Part shown: positions 23,820 to 32,914 of the stretch, in pieces
How positions within the stretch are numbered: position 1 is the first letter of the stretch
Layout of the letters: each line of letters starts with the position of its first letter
Assembly (NCBI GenBank): GCA_017432725.1
Contig: JAFRIQ010000010.1
Coordinates: 1-40,205 of the forward strand
Source of the DNA: Bacillota bacterium
Lineage (GTDB): Bacteria; Bacillota; Clostridia; Peptostreptococcales; Anaerovoracaceae
DNA: 40,205 bases
Direction of reading: 5' to 3'
Position numbers and translations under genes: made by a program
The notes under the pieces: model-generated
Database searches by the model: none
The model's input: only the letters and a program-made list of their open reading frames with translations
What the model was told of the DNA's origin: nothing

Positions 23820-24570
23820 ACCTCGGGCCGTTTCCCGAGGCGAATACCGCTATTCCCACGAAACTGCATCCGGCTTTTTTAAGCTCCATTGCCGCTTCGT
23901 TCGCTGTGCTTCCCGTGGTCAGAACGTCGTCTGCAAGAAGCACCTTTTTCCCTTTTAGTTCTGCTGTTTTCTTTACCTTGAAAGCCCCTTTGAGCATGGT
24001 CCTTCTTTCGTATTTGTCGGCGAGTCTCATGGAAGGTGTCTCTTTGGGTTTTTCGAGAAGATCCTCCATGGGAAGGTCCAGTTCCTTGGCCATGGATTTT
24101 GCAAGGAGCTTTGCCTGGTTGTAGCCCCTCCCGGACTGCTTTTCCTTTGCCATGGGCACGAAGGATACCAGGTCGTAGCTCTTTTTTAGTTTTTCCCTGT
24201 CTCCCCCGAAGGAAAGGAGCACTCTTTCCGCCATGAGCTTTCCCAAGGGCTTAGCAAGATACCTTCCTTCGCCGAACTTTAGTTTCTGTATCATCTGCCT
24301 CGGGTAGTATCCGTATATGCAGCAGGTATACAGCTCGTCGAAGGCCATATCGTCCATAGACGATTCATAGGGGTTGTCAGAGACCCAAGTTATCTTTTTT
24401 ATGCATTTGTCGCACAGGCTGTGTATCCTGGTCTTTCTGTCTATCGCGTCTCCGCAGCAGGAGCAGTAGAGGTTCTCAGGGTAAATAAAATCCAGCAAAA
24501 GACCTGCGGTCTTTGCCGGATGTATTTTCTTAAGTAAAGCAAGCCCCCAAATCTTAAGCCGCTCACTCAT
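23818..24570 (-). CDS. comF: ComF family phosphoribosyltransferase-like protein
   Basis: A 250-residue ComF protein, needed in competent bacteria for single-stranded DNA uptake or processing. N-terminal zinc ribbon: Cys36-x2-Cys39 and Cys53-x2-Cys56. The type I phosphoribosyltransferase domain is marked by the PRPP loop VLLADDVLTTGSTANEAA near residues 204-221 and by SGRGYNQAKLLA near 145. The ATG at 24570 overlaps the end of recD2 by 8 bases. No other competence genes are in the window, so competence itself is not shown. Confidence 0.93.
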   Translation of the reverse strand: MSERLKIWGLALLKKIHPAKTAGLLLDFIYPENLYCSCCGDAIDRKTRIHSLCDKCIKKITWVSDNPYESSMDDMAFDELYTCCIYGYYPRQMIQKLKFGEGRYLAKPLGKLMAERVLLSFGGDREKLKKSYDLVSFVPMAKEKQSGRGYNQAKLLAKSMAKELDLPMEDLLEKPKETPSMRLADKYERRTMLKGAFKVKKTAELKGKKVLLADDVLTTGSTANEAAMELKKAGCSFVGIAVFASGNGPR

Positions 24571-26782
24571 CTATTATGTTCCATAAACTCCTTAATCTGT
24601 ATGAAAGCGCCGAGTACCTTTCTTGGGCAGCGTTGTTGTCCACCATGGCGTTGCATACCTCGGGTATCCCGACGAGCACCACGGCTTCCTTTGCCCTTGT
24701 CACTGCGGTGTAGAGAAGGTTCCTGGTGGACAGCATGGGCGGGAACATAGCCATCGGTATGACTACCACGGGAAATTCCGAGCCCTGACTTTTGTGCACC
24801 GTAAGAGCAAAGGCGCTTTCCAGTTCTTCTATGTTGGAATAATCATAGCGTACGTAGATCTCGTTGTCAAAGATCACGCCTATGACGCCGTTTTCATTAT
24901 CCACTTCGTCTATGATGCCCATATCGCCGTTGAAAACGCCGTTGCCGCTCAGCATGGTCCTGAGACTCTTCCACTCCATCTGGTAGTTGTTCTTTGTCTG
25001 CATGACCTTGTCTCCGACCCTGTATATACGGTCGCCGATCTTTTTTTCCGGCTTTTCCGGTGATGGCGGATTCAGAAGATCCTGAAGCATGCGGCTGAGT
25101 TCTACGCAGCCCAGTTCTCCTTTTCTCGCGGGGGTAAGGACCTGGATGTCCGTATAAGGATCGAGATCCTTGAAGAAGGCGGGCAGCCTGCTTTTGCACA
25201 GCTCTCCTATGGTGCTGCGTATGTCCTTAGGCTGTCTTCTCACCATGAAGAAGTCGCTGCCTTTTTCGTTGTACGCAGGGTAATCGCCTCTGTTTATGAG
25301 GTGGGCGTTGACCACTATGGCGCTTTCCTCTGCCTGACGGAAGATGTCGGTGAGCCGGCAGCTGGGTATACAGTCGCAGGAGATAATGTCCTTGAGAACG
25401 TTTCCCGCTCCCACAGGCGGAAGCTGGTCTGCGTCTCCTACAAGTATGAGGCGGGTGCCTGGCCTTACGGCTCTTAATAGAGCTTCCATCAGCAGTATGT
25501 CCACCATGGACATCTCGTCTATGATTATGCAGTCATAACTTAAGGGGTTGGCTTCGTTCCTTCCGAAGATCATCCTGTCTTCCCCGTCGGCATAGGCGTA
25601 TTCCAGAAGCCTGTGCACCGTGGCGGCAGGCCTTCCCGTTGCCTGCTGCATCCTTTTGGCGGCTCTTCCTGTGGGCGCCGCAAGGGCAGTGGTCAGTCCT
25701 GCGTAGTCGTATATGGAAAGTATGGTGTTTATGATGGTCGTCTTTCCAGTGCCGGGGCCTCCCGTTATGACCAGCACGCCGTTCTTCATTGAGGAGATCA
25801 CGGCGTTCTTCTGCTTTTCGGAAAGAGCTATACCGCTCCTTTTCTCCTCCTGTCTTATGAGGTTCTCAGGAGCTACGGCTATGCCGGAAAGCTCGGCGGT
25901 GCAAAGCTCATAGAGCTTTGCGGCGCTGTATTTTTCCGCCCTGTAATACGGGAAAAGCATGTATACTGCCGTTCCGTCCACCAGGTCTTTGCACAGATCC
26001 CCGTCCATGACCAGCTCGAAGGCGCAGTCGGAGACCTGTTCCCTGGTAACGTCCAGGAAACGGGCTGCGTTTTCCGTGAACTCCGCGGCGGGCGCATAGG
26101 TGTCTCCCGATCCCACCAGCTGGGAAAGCAGGTACTTTATACCGCTCTTTATCCTGTGAGGGGAGTCTGAGGCAATGCCCACGGACTGGGCGATCTTATC
26201 AGCTTTTTTGAATCCTATTCCGTATACGTCGGCTATGAGGGCGTAGGGGTTGTCCTGAACGACGGCTACGGCGTCCTTCCCGTAGCTGGCGTAGAGCTTC
26301 ATGCATACGGAAGCGGATATGTCGTAGGCAGAAAGGGCAAGCACCGTGTCGGCGTACTCCCTGTGCTGCCGGTAACCCTCCTCTATGGCAAGGGCTTTTG
26401 CCTTTCCGACCCCGGGCACCTCCGTGAGCCTTTCGGGCTCTTCGGCTATTATCCTCAGGGTATCGTCTCCGAAGCGGCCTGTTATAGCCGCGGCCATCTT
26501 GGGTCCTATGCCCTTTATGATGCCGGAGCAAAGGAAAGCGGCTATACCTTCCCTGGTGGCCGGTTCCAGTTCTTCCGCCGAAGAGAAGGCGAACTGCTCT
26601 CCGTATTTTGGATGGGTCTTCCATTCTCCGAGAAGGCGGTAGCTTCTGCCGGCTCTTGGATGCGCCATATTCCCTACTGCAAAAAACTGCTCTTCTTCGG
26701 TTTCAAAGAGCAGTATGGTGTAGAAGTTGCTTTCGTTGTGAAAAATCAGCTCGGCGGCTGTGCCGGTCTTTTCTTCCTTCAT
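24563..26782 (-). CDS. recD2: ATP-dependent RecD-like DNA helicase (RecD2)
   Basis: A 739-residue SF1B 5'-3' DNA helicase. The N-terminal part (about 75-215) carries helix-hairpin-helix motifs (GIIKGIGPKMAAAI, LTEVPGVGKAKA, YGIGFKKADK) characteristic of RecD2 as opposed to RecD of RecBCD. The Walker A motif GGPGTGKT is at 341-348, the DEMSMVD motif II follows at about 420, and LTVHKSQGSEFPVVV is the late helicase motif near 675. No recB/recC is present. It overlaps yhaM in an ATGA junction and comF by 8 bases. Thought to act in DNA repair and replication-fork processing. Confidence 0.94.
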   Translation of the reverse strand: MKEEKTGTAAELIFHNESNFYTILLFETEEEQFFAVGNMAHPRAGRSYRLLGEWKTHPKYGEQFAFSSAEELEPATREGIAAFLCSGIIKGIGPKMAAAITGRFGDDTLRIIAEEPERLTEVPGVGKAKALAIEEGYRQHREYADTVLALSAYDISASVCMKLYASYGKDAVAVVQDNPYALIADVYGIGFKKADKIAQSVGIASDSPHRIKSGIKYLLSQLVGSGDTYAPAAEFTENAARFLDVTREQVSDCAFELVMDGDLCKDLVDGTAVYMLFPYYRAEKYSAAKLYELCTAELSGIAVAPENLIRQEEKRSGIALSEKQKNAVISSMKNGVLVITGGPGTGKTTIINTILSIYDYAGLTTALAAPTGRAAKRMQQATGRPAATVHRLLEYAYADGEDRMIFGRNEANPLSYDCIIIDEMSMVDILLMEALLRAVRPGTRLILVGDADQLPPVGAGNVLKDIISCDCIPSCRLTDIFRQAEESAIVVNAHLINRGDYPAYNEKGSDFFMVRRQPKDIRSTIGELCKSRLPAFFKDLDPYTDIQVLTPARKGELGCVELSRMLQDLLNPPSPEKPEKKIGDRIYRVGDKVMQTKNNYQMEWKSLRTMLSGNGVFNGDMGIIDEVDNENGVIGVIFDNEIYVRYDYSNIEELESAFALTVHKSQGSEFPVVVIPMAMFPPMLSTRNLLYTAVTRAKEAVVLVGIPEVCNAMVDNNAAQERYSALSYRLRSLWNIIDE

Positions 26783-27747
26783 TTAAACGTGGGTTTATAT
26801 ATCATTCTGTTGTCCAGAGTTCTTATCCTTTCGGAGAAGTGGCCTCCGTCTACGCCTTCCAGAGCCGCTTCGAAATCGAACATCTTGGCGTCGAGCATAT
26901 CCAGGTAGTGAAGAAGCTCCGCTTCCGGGAACATAGGTCTTACCGGAGATCCGAACTCAGGCTCGTAGTGGTGGGCCAGTATCATGTGCTGGAGCATCAC
27001 GGTCTTTTCTTCGGAAAGACCTGCCTTCTTTGCTCTTTCCTCCATGCGTATGGTCCCGAGGACTATATGTCCCAGAAGGTTGCCCTTGACCGTATATCCC
27101 GAGGATATCCCGAGCTCGTTGGAATCGATCTCGTTGAGCTTTTCCATGTCGTGCATTATGACTCCGCATATGACCCAGTCTCTGTCGAGGTTGGTATATA
27201 CTTCGCATGCCCTGATGCCCATGTCGAGCATCCTCTTCATGTGGTAGAGAAGACCTGCGTATTCGGCGTGATGGTTCCTCATGGCGCCGGGATAGTACGA
27301 CAGTTTTTCCTTATTTTCCTCGAGGGCGTCGGTGCATACTTTTCTGAGACCTTCGTCGCTTATGTCCTGGGCTTTGTCCCAGAGGAATTCGAACATGGCG
27401 CCAGGATCTTCAGGAGCTGCCTTTATATAGTCAGCCATCTCAAGACTGTCGGCGGAAGCGTCCGCCTTCCTTATCCTGGCCACTCTAAGCTGCTTTATGC
27501 CGTTCCATTCGGATACGCTGGCTTTGATCTTTACCAGGTCGCCGTCCTTGAGCTTGGAAAGGTTCTGGCCTTCCACCTCGTCTACGTCCCATTTCTTGCC
27601 GTTTATCTCGCCTGTTTTGTCGCACAGCGTTATATCGAAATATGTCTTGTGATTGGCTCCCACCTTGATGGAGGGGCTCTTCACCATGAAAAAGTCGGTC
27701 AGTTCTTCGCCGACCTGAAGCGTATTCACATAGTATTCCTTGTTCAT
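26779..27747 (-). CDS. yhaM: YhaM-like 3'-5' exoribonuclease (OB fold plus HD domain)
   Basis: A 322-residue protein of the YhaM family. An OB-fold nucleic-acid-binding domain occupies about 15-95 (KTYFDITLCDKTGEINGKKW). An HD phosphohydrolase domain follows, with HHAEYAGLLYHMKRM near 160 and the metal-binding pair in CGVIMHDMEKL near 195, then further His residues (GHIVLG, LAHHYEPEFG). YhaM trims RNA or DNA 3' ends. First gene of the yhaM-recD2-comF operon. Confidence 0.9.
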   Translation of the reverse strand: MNKEYYVNTLQVGEELTDFFMVKSPSIKVGANHKTYFDITLCDKTGEINGKKWDVDEVEGQNLSKLKDGDLVKIKASVSEWNGIKQLRVARIRKADASADSLEMADYIKAAPEDPGAMFEFLWDKAQDISDEGLRKVCTDALEENKEKLSYYPGAMRNHHAEYAGLLYHMKRMLDMGIRACEVYTNLDRDWVICGVIMHDMEKLNEIDSNELGISSGYTVKGNLLGHIVLGTIRMEERAKKAGLSEEKTVMLQHMILAHHYEPEFGSPVRPMFPEAELLHYLDMLDAKMFDFEAALEGVDGGHFSERIRTLDNRMIYKPTFK

Positions 27748-27771
27748 AAGGCACCTCTTTTCCTTGGGAAA

Positions 27772-27800
27772 AGCATATCACAAAGGAGGGCATAAGTAAA
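27772..27800 (-). promoter_or_regulatory. Promoter of the yhaM-recD2-comF operon
   Basis: On the minus strand TTTACT (27800-27795), 17-base spacer and TATGCT (27777-27772) with TG ahead of it. AAAGAGGTG serves as ribosome site a few bases before the ATG. Confidence 0.6.
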
Positions 27801-27854
27801 TTTACGGCAGCCATTTTCGGGCCCGTGATTTTTTCGTGGAGAAGGTCTTTTTTC

Positions 27855-27884
27855 TTGTCAAGAAAAGCCGGAAGGGAATATAAT
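27855..27884 (+). promoter_or_regulatory. Promoter of the cdaA operon
   Basis: TTGTCA (27855-27860), 18-base spacer, TATAAT (27879-27884). The -35 sits in a TTTTCTT-GTC-AAGAAAA inverted repeat (27850-27866), a possible operator. Confidence 0.65.
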
Positions 27885-27915
27885 AAAATGTCATATTGTT
27901 GAAAGGAGAAGGGCT

Positions 27916-28755
27916 TTGGGTCAGTACATCACAGGCATTTTAACGGGGATCAGCATTTCTGATATCATCGATATCGCCATAGTGACGTTCATCGTGTATC
28001 ACCTGCTGGGATTCCTGACTTCTTCCAGAGCGGCTCAGCTGGCAAAGGGCATAATGATAGTCATCATCATAGCCTTCCTGGCCGACCTCTGTCATTTTTA
28101 CGTTCTTTCATGGATGATAGGGAGGGTCCTGAGCATAGGTCTTATCGCTCTGGTCGTCGTCTTCCAGCCGGAACTCAGGCGTGCCCTCGACTTCCTCGGA
28201 AGGAGCAGGATAGGCCTTAAACAGCCTTCCATGAGCGCCGAGTACAATATGACCATAGTGGATTCGATCGTGAAGTCGGTCGAATACTTCTCCGCAAGAA
28301 AAGAAGGAGCCCTCATAGTGGTGGAGCAGGAAACGGCTCTGGACGACGTAGCCGAGTCCGGTACCATCGTGGACGCAAAGATCACCACGGAGGCTCTCAA
28401 CAACATATTCTACAAGGGAGCCCCCTTGCATGACGGAGCCGTCATACTCAGGGGAGACAGGATATATTCCGCAGCCTGTGTGCTGCCCCTTACGCAGAAC
28501 CAGAACCTTTCGAGAGACCTTGGCACGAGACACCGCGCCGGCATAGGCATCTCTGAGGTATCCGATGCCCTGGTCATAATAGTCTCGGAAGAGACGGGCA
28601 TCATCTCTACTGCAAGGAACGGAAAACTTTCCAGATTCCTTGATCTTAAGAGCGTGGAAAAACAGCTTCTCGACGCCTACCTTACCGGCGGACAGGAAGA
28701 CACGCTTATCGCGAAAGTTACAAGGCTTTGGAGGAAAATAGATGGAAAGTCGTAA
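27916..28755 (+). CDS. cdaA: Diadenylate cyclase CdaA
   Basis: A 279-residue membrane diadenylate cyclase that makes c-di-AMP from two ATP. The start is TTG at 27916, fixed by AAAGGAG seven bases upstream. Three membrane helices cover about residues 10-90 and a DAC (DisA_N) catalytic domain about 105-265, with the hallmark DGAVILRGDRI near 174 and RHRAGIGISE near 210. Length and layout match CdaA of Firmicutes. The cdaR start lies inside its last codons (14-base overlap), so the regulator is translated together with it. c-di-AMP controls potassium and osmotic balance and cell-wall state. Confidence 0.96.
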   Translation: MGQYITGILTGISISDIIDIAIVTFIVYHLLGFLTSSRAAQLAKGIMIVIIIAFLADLCHFYVLSWMIGRVLSIGLIALVVVFQPELRRALDFLGRSRIGLKQPSMSAEYNMTIVDSIVKSVEYFSARKEGALIVVEQETALDDVAESGTIVDAKITTEALNNIFYKGAPLHDGAVILRGDRIYSAACVLPLTQNQNLSRDLGTRHRAGIGISEVSDALVIIVSEETGIISTARNGKLSRFLDLKSVEKQLLDAYLTGGQEDTLIAKVTRLWRKIDGKS

Positions 28756-29953
28756 GATATTGAGACTGGTGACCTCGCTGCTCATCTCCATAGCTTTATG
28801 GGTATACGTCATCAACGTGGTGAACCCCTCGTCCACAACGGTGGTCAGGAACATACCCGTCACCCTTACGGGCACGGAAGCGCTCTATGAAAAGAACCTT
28901 GCCATAGACGGCAGCGGCAAATATACGGTGGATATCACGGTACGCGGCTCGAGAACGGATCTCGCCACCATTTCCGTAGACAATATATCGGCGACGGCGG
29001 ACGTGTCGGAGCTGACTCTTGGTCAGGACTATATCACCGTAGAAGTGAAGGTCCCCAAGGAGTACACGGTCGAGGATATACGTTCAAGAAAGCAGCAGGT
29101 CTACGTCGACGAGCTGGAGGTCAAGACCGTAGACGTCAACGTGGTATATACGGGAAATCAGACCCAGGGAAACGAGGCTGCGGTCATTTCTGTCTATCCT
29201 TCGGTAGTCGAAGTGTCCGGAGCAAAGAACCAGGTGGAAAAGGTCAGCAGTTATGACGTGACCGTCGATTCATCCGCCCTCAAATACGAGGAGATATCAG
29301 AGCTTCTTCTCGAAGGTCAGGTCAAGGATTCTTCCGGCAACGTTCTTGCCGGAGTCAAGGCGTCCGATCCCGAGATCACAGTCAGGGCTGCAGTCTACCC
29401 GACCAAGACGGTGACACTGAATACCGTATGGTACGGACAGCCGTGGGCAGGGGCCAGCATCAACAAGATCACCGTTCCCGAGACCATAACCGTAAAGGGA
29501 GCCAGCGCGGATATAGCGGGAGTCTCCGAAGTCTACTCCGAGGAGATAGATATAGACGGTATCTCCGGCGATACGTCCATAGGTATAGTGCCCGTGCTTC
29601 CCGATGGAGTATATCTTTCCGAAAAGGATAAGGATATACAGATGGTGGTGGATCTTGACGATACGGGCAGTATAGACTTCCACTACTACCCCTATGAAAT
29701 ATCGACATCCAATCTCTCCGACAAGCTTTACGCGACGTATTCCCTGCCGGAGGATCAGTATATAACGGCGACTGTCAAAGGACCTATCGCGACGCTGAAG
29801 ACCATGTCCGCGTCCGACGTGATCCTGACGGCAGACGGTTCCAAATTCATTCTGGGCACGACCAACGTCAAGGTGACGGCGAGCACCCAGATCTTAGGAG
29901 TCAATATTAGCTTATCGCCTGAAACGGTAAGCGTTTACGTAAGGGAGAAATAG
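28742..29953 (+). CDS. cdaR: YbbR-domain regulator CdaR
   Basis: A 403-residue partner of CdaA. One N-terminal membrane helix (about 8-25), then about four YbbR repeats, each a beta-rich unit outside the cell (for example VPVTLTG-like stretches near 35 and VRAAVYPTK near 215). Known CdaR proteins modulate CdaA activity at the membrane. Its ATG is inside the end of cdaA. It ends 4 bases before glmM. Nothing unusual in length. Confidence 0.92.
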   Translation: MESRKILRLVTSLLISIALWVYVINVVNPSSTTVVRNIPVTLTGTEALYEKNLAIDGSGKYTVDITVRGSRTDLATISVDNISATADVSELTLGQDYITVEVKVPKEYTVEDIRSRKQQVYVDELEVKTVDVNVVYTGNQTQGNEAAVISVYPSVVEVSGAKNQVEKVSSYDVTVDSSALKYEEISELLLEGQVKDSSGNVLAGVKASDPEITVRAAVYPTKTVTLNTVWYGQPWAGASINKITVPETITVKGASADIAGVSEVYSEEIDIDGISGDTSIGIVPVLPDGVYLSEKDKDIQMVVDLDDTGSIDFHYYPYEISTSNLSDKLYATYSLPEDQYITATVKGPIATLKTMSASDVILTADGSKFILGTTNVKVTASTQILGVNISLSPETVSVYVREK

Positions 29954-29957
29954 AAAA

Positions 29958-31331
29958 ATGGGTAAGTATTTCGGAACAGACGGATTCCGCGGTGAGGCCA
30001 ACGTGGACCTTACCGCCATGCACGCATTCAAGATCGGCCTTTTCATAGGCTGGTACTACGGAGCGAATCCGGAAATGAAGCATCCCGCCGACTACAGAGC
30101 AAAGATAGTCGTGGGAAAGGACACAAGAAGGTCCAGTTACATGTATGAAGACGCTCTTTCAGCGGGCATAGTGGCGGCCGGAGCCGACTGCTATCTTCTT
30201 CACGTGACCAGCACTCCTTCCGTGGCCTACGTGGCCAGAACGGAAGGCTTCGACTGCGGAGTCATGATCTCCGCCAGCCACAATCCGTTCACGGACAACG
30301 GCATCAAGCTCATCAACGGCGACGGAGAGAAGATGATGGACGAGGTCCTGGACAAAGTCGAGGAATATCTCGACGGAGACTGGGAAGTTCCCCTGGCCAC
30401 AGGCGCCAACGTGGGAAGCGTGATAGACCACGCAGCGGGAAGGAACCGCTACATAGGCTATCTCATCAGCCTTGCCACATGCTCCTTCAAAGGAGTAAAG
30501 GTAGGCCTGGATCCCTCCAACGGATCCACATGGCAGATCGCCAAGAACGTGTTCGACGCCCTGGGCGCCGAGACCCACGTGATCAACGACCAGCCCGACG
30601 GACTGAACATCAACAAAAACTGCGGATCCACGCACATCGAGGGTCTCTGCCAGTACGTCAAAGACAATCATCTGGATATAGGGTTCGCATTCGACGGAGA
30701 CGCCGACCGCTGCCTGGCCGTGGACGAATACGGAAACGAAGTCAACGGAGACCAGATAATGTATATGTGCGCCAAGTACATGAAGCAGACAGGAGAGCTT
30801 GGAGACAGCAAAGTCGTTACCACCATCATGAGCAACTTCGGACTCTACAAGGCTTTGGACGAGCTCGGGATAGGATACGAGAAGACCGCCGTAGGCGACA
30901 GATTCGTATATGAGAACATGGCTGAGAACGGCCACCTCATAGGAGGCGAGCAGTCCGGACATATAATCTTCAAGAAGTACGCCACCACCGGCGACGGAGT
31001 TCTGACAGCCATACAGGTCATGCAGACAGTTATCAAGCAGAAGAGCAGTCTTGCGAAGTTGGTAGAAGGCGTCACCATGTATCCCCAAGTTTTGAAGAAC
31101 GTGGTGGTGACCGACAAGGACGAGACCATGGAAGACCCCATCGTAAAGGCATCGGTGGAAGCCGCCGGAAAGAAGCTAGGCGACACGGGAAGAGTGCTCC
31201 TGAGAAAGTCCGGTACGGAACCGGTCTTAAGAGTCATGTCCGAAGCTCAGACCATGGAAGCCGCGGAAGAAGCGGTGGATTCAATGATCGCGGCAATGAA
31301 GCAGGCCGGCAAGCTCATAAAGATCAAATAG
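29958..31331 (+). CDS. glmM: Phosphoglucosamine mutase GlmM
   Basis: A 457-residue enzyme that converts glucosamine-6-phosphate to glucosamine-1-phosphate for UDP-GlcNAc. The phosphoserine is Ser107 in ISASHNP. The magnesium loop is DGDADRCLA near residue 248, the sugar-binding loop is GGEQSGHII near 331, and the phosphate-binding loop is RKSGTEPVLRVM near 416. It begins MGKYFGTDGFRG, as GlmM does. GGGAG upstream. It lies in the conserved cdaA-cdaR-glmM order; in other Firmicutes GlmM binds CdaA and lowers c-di-AMP synthesis. Confidence 0.96.
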   Translation: MGKYFGTDGFRGEANVDLTAMHAFKIGLFIGWYYGANPEMKHPADYRAKIVVGKDTRRSSYMYEDALSAGIVAAGADCYLLHVTSTPSVAYVARTEGFDCGVMISASHNPFTDNGIKLINGDGEKMMDEVLDKVEEYLDGDWEVPLATGANVGSVIDHAAGRNRYIGYLISLATCSFKGVKVGLDPSNGSTWQIAKNVFDALGAETHVINDQPDGLNINKNCGSTHIEGLCQYVKDNHLDIGFAFDGDADRCLAVDEYGNEVNGDQIMYMCAKYMKQTGELGDSKVVTTIMSNFGLYKALDELGIGYEKTAVGDRFVYENMAENGHLIGGEQSGHIIFKKYATTGDGVLTAIQVMQTVIKQKSSLAKLVEGVTMYPQVLKNVVVTDKDETMEDPIVKASVEAAGKKLGDTGRVLLRKSGTEPVLRVMSEAQTMEAAEEAVDSMIAAMKQAGKLIKIK

Positions 31332-31341
31332 GAGGCTGCAA

Positions 31342-32010
31342 ATGATACCGACAATAAAAGAGCTCTTCGATATGGAGCATACCATCGCAGCTGAGCTTTT
31401 CGAGGGAAAGGATTATCCCTGGGAAGTTCTCGGCGATATAAAGGATTTCATACTCAAACTCGGTCCTACTCTTCCCAAGGATGAATTCGACAACCCTTCC
31501 GAAGGCATCTGGATCGCAAAGGACGCCAAGGTATATCCTTCTGCGTTCATAGGAGCGCCCTGCATCATAGACCACGGCGCTGAAATAAGGCACTGCGCAT
31601 TCATAAGGGAAAGCGCCATAGTCGGAAAGAATTCCGTCGTGGGCAATTCCTGCGAAGTCAAGAACGCAGTCATCTTCGACAACTGCGAAGTACCTCACTA
31701 TAACTACGTAGGAGATTCCGTCCTGGGCTTCCACGCCCATATGGGAGCGGGCTCCGTCACGTCTAACGTCAAGTCCGACAGAAAGAACGTGGTTGTAAAG
31801 TCCGACGACGAGCAGATGGAGACCGGAAGAAGAAAGTTCGGCGCCATGCTCGGAGACTGGTGCGAGATAGGCTGCAACGCAGTCCTCAATCCGGGCTCTG
31901 TTGTGGGCAGGAACGCCACCGTTTACCCGACCACGTGCTCGAGGGGAGTCGTACCCGCGAACACCATCAAGAAGAACGACGGTCGCATAGTCGAGAAGAG
32001 AACGGAGTAA
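31342..32010 (+). CDS. Left-handed beta-helix (hexapeptide) transferase, GlmU-C-like
   Basis: A 222-residue protein whose middle and C-terminal parts (about 50-205) are hexapeptide repeats of the left-handed beta-helix type ([LIV]-G-x4 rhythm: AFIGAPCIID, AIVGKNSVVGNS, CEIGCNAVLNPGSVVG). It resembles the acetyltransferase half of GlmU without the uridylyltransferase half. Related proteins are often annotated as UDP-GlcNAc pyrophosphorylase. Its place directly after glmM (10 bases) and before nagB suggests it acetylates glucosamine-1-phosphate. Function is inferred from fold and context; another sugar or acyl substrate is possible. Confidence 0.8.
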   Translation: MIPTIKELFDMEHTIAAELFEGKDYPWEVLGDIKDFILKLGPTLPKDEFDNPSEGIWIAKDAKVYPSAFIGAPCIIDHGAEIRHCAFIRESAIVGKNSVVGNSCEVKNAVIFDNCEVPHYNYVGDSVLGFHAHMGAGSVTSNVKSDRKNVVVKSDDEQMETGRRKFGAMLGDWCEIGCNAVLNPGSVVGRNATVYPTTCSRGVVPANTIKKNDGRIVEKRTE

Positions 32011-32056
32011 GGTCTCTTCGGATCAACAAATCGGAAAAAGGAATCTAAGCATAGAT

Positions 32057-32075
32057 GCGTCTTTGAAAAAGACGC
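32057..32075 (+). other. Hairpin in the nagB leader
   Basis: GCGTCTTT, loop GAA, AAAGACGC, ending just before the AAAAGGAG ribosome site of nagB. There is no T tract, so it is not a terminator. It may be a processing or stability element that lets nagB be expressed differently from glmM. Confidence 0.5.
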
Positions 32076-32090
32076 GAAAAGGAGAACAGA

Positions 32091-32810
32091 ATGAAAGTTA
32101 TCATAGGAACAGAAGAAGAGATCGCAAAGCAGGCTGCACAGCAGTACGTTGAGCTTCTCAAGAGAAAACCCAACGCAGTCCTCGGCGGAGCGACAGGCTC
32201 CACGCCTCTGGGACTTTACGCAGAGCTCGCAAGGCTCAACAAGGAGGGCGTTATCTCCTTTAAGGACGTAACGACCTTCAACCTGGACGAGTACGTAGGC
32301 CTCGACGGAAGCCACGATCAGAGCTACCGCTATTTTATGGACCACAACCTCTTCGATCACATAGATATCGATAAATCAAGGACTCACGTTCCCGATGGTA
32401 TCAACCTTGAGAACATCAAGACCTACGACGCACAGATCGAGGCGGCAGGCGGCATCGACCTTCAGATCCTGGGCATAGGCGTTGACGGACACATCGCATT
32501 CAACGAGCCGGGAACTCCCTGGGATTCCCTCACTCACGTAGTAGATCTTGAAGAGAACACCAGAGAAGTAAACTCCAGGTTCTTCAAAAGCATAGACGAA
32601 GTCCCGAAACAGGCTGTTACCATGGGCATCAAGTCCATAATGCACGCAAGAAGCATCATCCTCATGGCTATAGGCGAGAACAAGGCCGACGTTGTGGATA
32701 AGATGATCAACGGTCCCATCGACACCCAGGTGGCCGCATCCATACTTCAGCTCCATCCGGACGTAACGGTCTATCTCGATCCGGCTGCGGCAAGTAAATT
32801 GTCCAAATAA
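32091..32810 (+). CDS. nagB: Glucosamine-6-phosphate deaminase
   Basis: A 239-residue NagB that turns glucosamine-6-phosphate into fructose-6-phosphate and ammonia, the reverse direction to wall-sugar synthesis. GGATGSTPLGLY near residue 33 binds phosphate, NLDEYVGL near 64 holds the catalytic Asp, and GIGVDGHIAFNEPG near 125 holds the catalytic His. Length is typical. AAAAGGAG precedes the ATG. It lies 80 bases after the beta-helix gene. No nagA is near. Confidence 0.96.
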   Translation: MKVIIGTEEEIAKQAAQQYVELLKRKPNAVLGGATGSTPLGLYAELARLNKEGVISFKDVTTFNLDEYVGLDGSHDQSYRYFMDHNLFDHIDIDKSRTHVPDGINLENIKTYDAQIEAAGGIDLQILGIGVDGHIAFNEPGTPWDSLTHVVDLEENTREVNSRFFKSIDEVPKQAVTMGIKSIMHARSIILMAIGENKADVVDKMINGPIDTQVAASILQLHPDVTVYLDPAAASKLSK

Positions 32811-32879
32811 CGGAAAACGCAGAAATTTCTAAGAAAAAAGCTCAAAAAAACCTGCATTTTCAATATAAAACGAACAAAA

Positions 32880-32903
32880 AAGGGTTGGCATTATGCCGAC
32901 CCT
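32880..32903 (+). terminator. Terminator-like hairpin after nagB
   Basis: AAGGGTTGGCA/TGCCGACCCTT around a 3-base loop, followed by GTTCT. The T tract is weak. The left arm includes the -35 of the next promoter (TTGGCA), so it may be an operator as well as, or instead of, a terminator. Confidence 0.6.
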
Positions 32904-32914
32904 TGTTCTATAAT
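32885..32914 (+). promoter_or_regulatory. Promoter of the pilin-like gene, inside a hairpin
   Basis: TTGGCA (32885-32890), 18-base spacer, consensus TATAAT (32909-32914). The -35 and spacer overlap the palindrome at 32880-32903. A second small hairpin (AGTCC-CTAAA-GGACT, 32925-32939) followed by a T-rich run (to 32955) lies in the leader and could attenuate. Confidence 0.7.

Noticed and set aside
23147-23869. 240-codon Ser/Pro-rich minus-strand frame
   Set aside because: Mirror of the Gly/Ser/Asn linker of the surface protein.
26608-27795. 395-codon plus-strand frame over yhaM/recD2
   Set aside because: Antisense to two recognised genes; composition is that of a shadow.
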